Source: an uncultured Cytophagaceae bacterium (GTDB taxonomy: Bacteria > Bacteroidota > Bacteroidia > Cytophagales > Spirosomataceae). Taken from it: 17,087 nucleotides of DNA. The position numbers were made by a program, and so were the translations under genes. The DNA lies in assembly GCA_903837305.1 (NCBI GenBank), contig CAILUB010000088.1:1-17087 (forward strand), given 5' to 3'. Under the pieces are notes generated by a model. The model saw only the letters and a program-made list of their open reading frames with translations. It was not told the origin of the DNA and made no database searches. The stretch's first letter is position 1; the number at the start of each line of letters is the position of its first letter. Positions 14,966 to 17,087 of the stretch are shown piece after piece.

Positions 14966-16174
14966 TTATATAGGCTTAGGAAGTGAAATGCGAAAAGTAG
15001 ATCCCCTACTTATTTCGGTGGATTTTAAAATCAATTTCCCTTCATGGTAATTCTCAATAATTCGTTTCGCCAAAGTTAAACCCAAACCCCAGCCGCGTTT
15101 TTTGGTAGAAAAGCCTGGAGAGAAGATTTTAGAGGTATTACTGGCTAAGATACCTTTGCCTGTGTCAGATATGTCAATATGAATTTGATTATTCTTACCC
15201 TCCTTTAATTCAATTCTCAATTGTCCATTCCCACTCATGGCATCTACTCCGTTCTTACATATATTTTCAATCACCCATTCAAAAAGGTATTTATTGATGT
15301 TCGCTAATTGATTTGCGGCTAAAGAGGAATGGATTTCAATGGTTACTTTAGATGAAATTCGAATCTTTAAATAGTTGATAAATCCTTGAATCACCGACTC
15401 GATATCCTCTAATTTTAAAATAGGAGCAGACCCAATATTAGAGAATCGAGTGGTGATCGTTTCTAATCTTTGGATATCTTTCGATAATTCTATTACGATA
15501 TCGGGATTGATATGCGGCTCATTTTTCAATAATTCTACCCAAGCTGTTAGAGAAGAAAGGGGGGTTCCTAATTGATGAGCCGTTTCTTTAGCTAATCCTA
15601 CCCAAACCCGATTTTGCTCCGCTCTACGTGAATAGGAAAGAAAGATGTACCCTAAAAATCCGATGATCAATACCACTAATAATTGTGATAGTGGATAATA
15701 GCGTAATAATTTCAACAATTTAGAATTCCCATAATAGATGTATTCTTTCTGGAAACCCATGTCCATCTCGATGGGTTTGTTATTCTCAGCAATAATCTCG
15801 GCTAGTTTCTGTTGTAAAATTTCTTGCTTCTGTTCCGTACTTAGTGATTCTGTTAGGGGGATGTTGATGGAATTCAAATGCCCTGAACCATCTTTCCAAA
15901 TCACGGGTATGGTATTATTCTCGTTTACTTTTTTGATACGTTCAAAAAAGAAATTAATATCTGCATTATTATCACTAGTCAAGGCATACCGTATGGTTTC
16001 AGCGTACAACTCAATTTGCTGTTTCTCCCGTTCCTCTAATTTAGAAACTAATCCATCTGTAAAATAAAGGGAGAATCCCGCCATCAAACTACTAACCGCA
16101 AAAAAGGCCACCTTCAACCAAGTATCTCGGTTGTAAAAGGCTAGAGGCAAGGAAAAATCTTTTACTAGTTTCAT
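14966..16174 (-). CDS. Membrane-bound sensor histidine kinase
   Basis: This 402-residue kinase (from the ATG at 16174) has a short cytoplasmic N-terminus, a first membrane helix at about 20-38, an extracytoplasmic sensor region at about 39-160 with no recognised fold, and a second helix at about 162-181. The phosphoacceptor motif is ETAHQLGTPLSSL with H200. The ATPase domain shows the N box ENICKNGVDAM (303-313), DTGKG (337-341) and GWGLGL (361-366). All elements needed for autophosphorylation appear intact. There is no HAMP domain, and no response regulator lies in the window, so its partner is elsewhere. A GTG start at 16234 would add 20 charged residues and overlap the upstream inverted repeat; the ATG is preferred. 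It abuts the AEC transporter, suggesting sensing linked to transport. Confidence 0.9.
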   Translation of the reverse strand: MKLVKDFSLPLAFYNRDTWLKVAFFAVSSLMAGFSLYFTDGLVSKLEEREKQQIELYAETIRYALTSDNNADINFFFERIKKVNENNTIPVIWKDGSGHLNSINIPLTESLSTEQKQEILQQKLAEIIAENNKPIEMDMGFQKEYIYYGNSKLLKLLRYYPLSQLLVVLIIGFLGYIFLSYSRRAEQNRVWVGLAKETAHQLGTPLSSLTAWVELLKNEPHINPDIVIELSKDIQRLETITTRFSNIGSAPILKLEDIESVIQGFINYLKIRISSKVTIEIHSSLAANQLANINKYLFEWVIENICKNGVDAMSGNGQLRIELKEGKNNQIHIDISDTGKGILASNTSKIFSPGFSTKKRGWGLGLTLAKRIIENYHEGKLILKSTEISRGSTFRISLPKPI

Positions 16175-16180
16175 AATTCT

Positions 16181-16196
16181 TACCCTTAAAAGGGTA
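16181..16196. repeat. Inverted repeat just upstream of kinase start
   Basis: TACCCTT and AAGGGTA form a perfect 7-bp inverted repeat around two bases, ending 7 bp upstream of the kinase ATG (16174). It could be an operator, or a stem that masks the ribosome-binding region, since the AAGGG of one arm is the only purine-rich stretch before the ATG. It does not share sequence with the PadR operator-like palindrome at 16248. Confidence 0.5.
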
Positions 16197-16247
16197 CGTT
16201 CATCACAAATTACCAACCGTTTATCCAAAATCACAAATTAATTTTCT

Positions 16248-16274
16248 AAGGTACTTTGCATTACATAGTACCTT
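16248..16274. promoter_or_regulatory. Probable PadR operator
   Basis: AAGGTACTTTGCA (16248-16260) and TACATAGTACCTT (16262-16274) form a 27-bp near-palindrome around one central T, with 11 of 13 positions complementary and the outer 8 bp of each arm perfect. It covers the -33 box and most of the spacer of the padR promoter. Bound protein would block RNA polymerase, so autorepression by the adjacent PadR regulator is the simplest reading. The divergent kinase gene starts about 75 bp away and could also be affected. Confidence 0.7.
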
Positions 16275-16285
16275 GCCTATATTTG
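16255..16285 (+). promoter_or_regulatory. Bacteroidota-type promoter of padR-pspC
   Basis: TTTG (16255-16258), a spacer of exactly 19 nt, then TATATTTG (16278-16285) match the consensus TTTG-N19-TAnnTTTG at every fixed position. This is the best promoter in the window. The start site would be near 16291, leaving about 20 nt before the padR ATG at 16311. The -33 box lies inside the operator-like palindrome. Confidence 0.82.
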
Positions 16286-16310
16286 CATTGTTAAATTAAA
16301 CAAATAACCG

Positions 16311-16649
16311 ATGGATATTGAAAATGCCAAGGTGCAAATGAGAAAAGGAATACTCGAATTTTGTATTCTAAAAATCATCTCAAAAGACGAGGTATATGCC
16401 TCGACGATGCTAGCGGAATTGACCTCTGCAAAAATTATGGTAGTTGAAGGGACTTTGTACCCTTTATTAACCCGTCTTAAAAATGCGGGTTTTTTAGATT
16501 ACCGTTGGGTAGAATCAGCCTCCGGTCCACCTAGAAAATATTATTTATTAACTGAAAAAGGCCAGGAATTCTTAGCGGAAATGTCCTCGACTTGGGATGA
16601 ATTGCAAGCATCCGTTAATCAAATTTCGAACGCTTCACCGCAGGCTTAA
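16311..16649 (+). CDS. PadR-family transcriptional regulator
   Basis: This 112-residue protein is a PadR-type winged-helix repressor. The N-terminal helix begins QMRKGILEFCILKII, and the recognition helix and wing are in EGTLYPLLTRLKNAGFLDYR (46-65) and SASGPPRKYYLLTEKG (69-84), the core signature of the family. A short C-terminal dimerisation helix follows (EMSSTWDELQASVNQI), as in the short PadR subfamily (s1). It is followed after 11 bp by a PspC-domain gene, a frequent pairing in Bacteroidota, in which the regulator is thought to control an envelope-stress or membrane-related operon. The ligand is unknown. Its own promoter overlaps a palindrome, so autorepression is likely. Confidence 0.93.
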   Translation: MDIENAKVQMRKGILEFCILKIISKDEVYASTMLAELTSAKIMVVEGTLYPLLTRLKNAGFLDYRWVESASGPPRKYYLLTEKGQEFLAEMSSTWDELQASVNQISNASPQA

Positions 16650-16660
16650 CCAAAAAATAT

Positions 16661-17087
16661 ATGAAAAAGACTTTATCAATCAACATCGCTGGATTTGTCT
16701 TCCACATCGAGGAGGATGCCTATGCAACTTTGGACGCTTATTTAAAATCGATACATGCTTATTTTGCCTCTTTCGAAGGTTCGAAAGAGATTATTGCTGA
16801 TATCGAATCAAGTATTGCGGAGAAATTTTGGAACATCCGAGAAACTGAGAAAGTAGAAGCCATTTCGCAAGCTCACGTAGATGCCTTAATCGCTTCATTA
16901 GGAACTATTGCGGATTTCAAGCAAGTGGAAGAAGAGGATGACAAGAAGGAAGGATATACGGCACCTACATCAGAAGCCGGTCCTAAGGTATTCCGTCGTG
17001 ATATCACCCGTAAGCAACTAGGTGGAGTAGCCGCTGGTATTGCGCGTTATTTTCAAGTAGACCCGATCTGGGTTCGCTTAATTTTAT
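16661..17087 (+). CDS. PspC-domain membrane protein, 5' part
   Basis: The open frame starts at the ATG at 16661 and runs off the right edge, giving the first 142 residues. Residues 1 to about 90 form a mixed alpha/beta domain (MKKTLSINIAGFVFHIEEDA) commonly found before PspC domains in Bacteroidota, followed by an acidic linker (EEEDDKKEG). At about 111 the PspC domain begins: FRRDITRKQLGGVAAGIARY, then FQVDPIWVRLIL. PspC proteins are inner-membrane proteins linked to the phage-shock envelope-stress response; the transmembrane helix and any further domains would lie beyond the window. The gene is 11 bp downstream of padR and almost certainly in the same operon. Confidence 0.9.
   Translation, partial: MKKTLSINIAGFVFHIEEDAYATLDAYLKSIHAYFASFEGSKEIIADIESSIAEKFWNIRETEKVEAISQAHVDALIASLGTIADFKQVEEEDDKKEGYTAPTSEAGPKVFRRDITRKQLGGVAAGIARYFQVDPIWVRLIL

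Overview
The window looks like chromosomal DNA from a Bacteroidota bacterium, most likely a member of the Cytophagales. I infer this from gene content and promoters, not from a database search. The indicators are a TonB-dependent receptor with an N-terminal carboxypeptidase-like domain paired with a DUF4249 lipoprotein, the ubiE-porT pair (PorT is part of the type IX secretion system), a NagB/PIG-L fusion, a eukaryote-like class Ia NrdA, a type B L31 protein, and several Bacteroidota-type promoters (TTTG-N19-TAnnTTTG). Base composition and codon use look even across the window. I saw no insertion sequence, prophage, CRISPR array, tRNA or rRNA.

Layout. 1-860: rpmE2 (minus strand) with a terminator, a good promoter and a short leader that could fold, then a long intergenic region with an unexplained plus-strand terminator. 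861-3370: nrdA and its terminator. 3391-6960: a two-gene plus-strand unit of a YhhN-family membrane protein and a large GlcD-type FAD/Fe-S oxidoreductase, ending 2 bp from a convergent minus-strand pair. 6963-9084 (minus strand): an XRE regulator followed by the NagB-PIG-L fusion. 9239-12518 (plus strand): TonB-dependent receptor and DUF4249 lipoprotein, ending 1 bp from a convergent pair. 12520-13964 (minus strand): ubiE/menG and porT, overlapping by 4 bp. 14039-16174 (minus strand): an orphan histidine kinase directly abutting an AEC-family transporter. 16311-17087 (plus strand): a PadR regulator and a PspC-domain protein that runs off the window.

How the parts work together. Most genes are housekeeping or common Bacteroidota functions: translation (L31), dNTP synthesis (NrdA), menaquinone synthesis (MenG), outer-membrane uptake (receptor plus lipoprotein), type IX secretion (PorT) and amino-sugar metabolism (NagB/PIG-L). 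The clearest regulatory logic is at the right edge, where a 27-bp near-palindrome covers the -33 box and most of the spacer of a textbook Bacteroidota promoter in front of padR. This predicts that PadR represses its own padR-pspC operon. I do not see a clearly novel multi-gene system. The best leads are regulatory: the possible L31 leader, the orphan terminator before nrdA, the PadR operator, and tandem hairpins at a convergent gene end.
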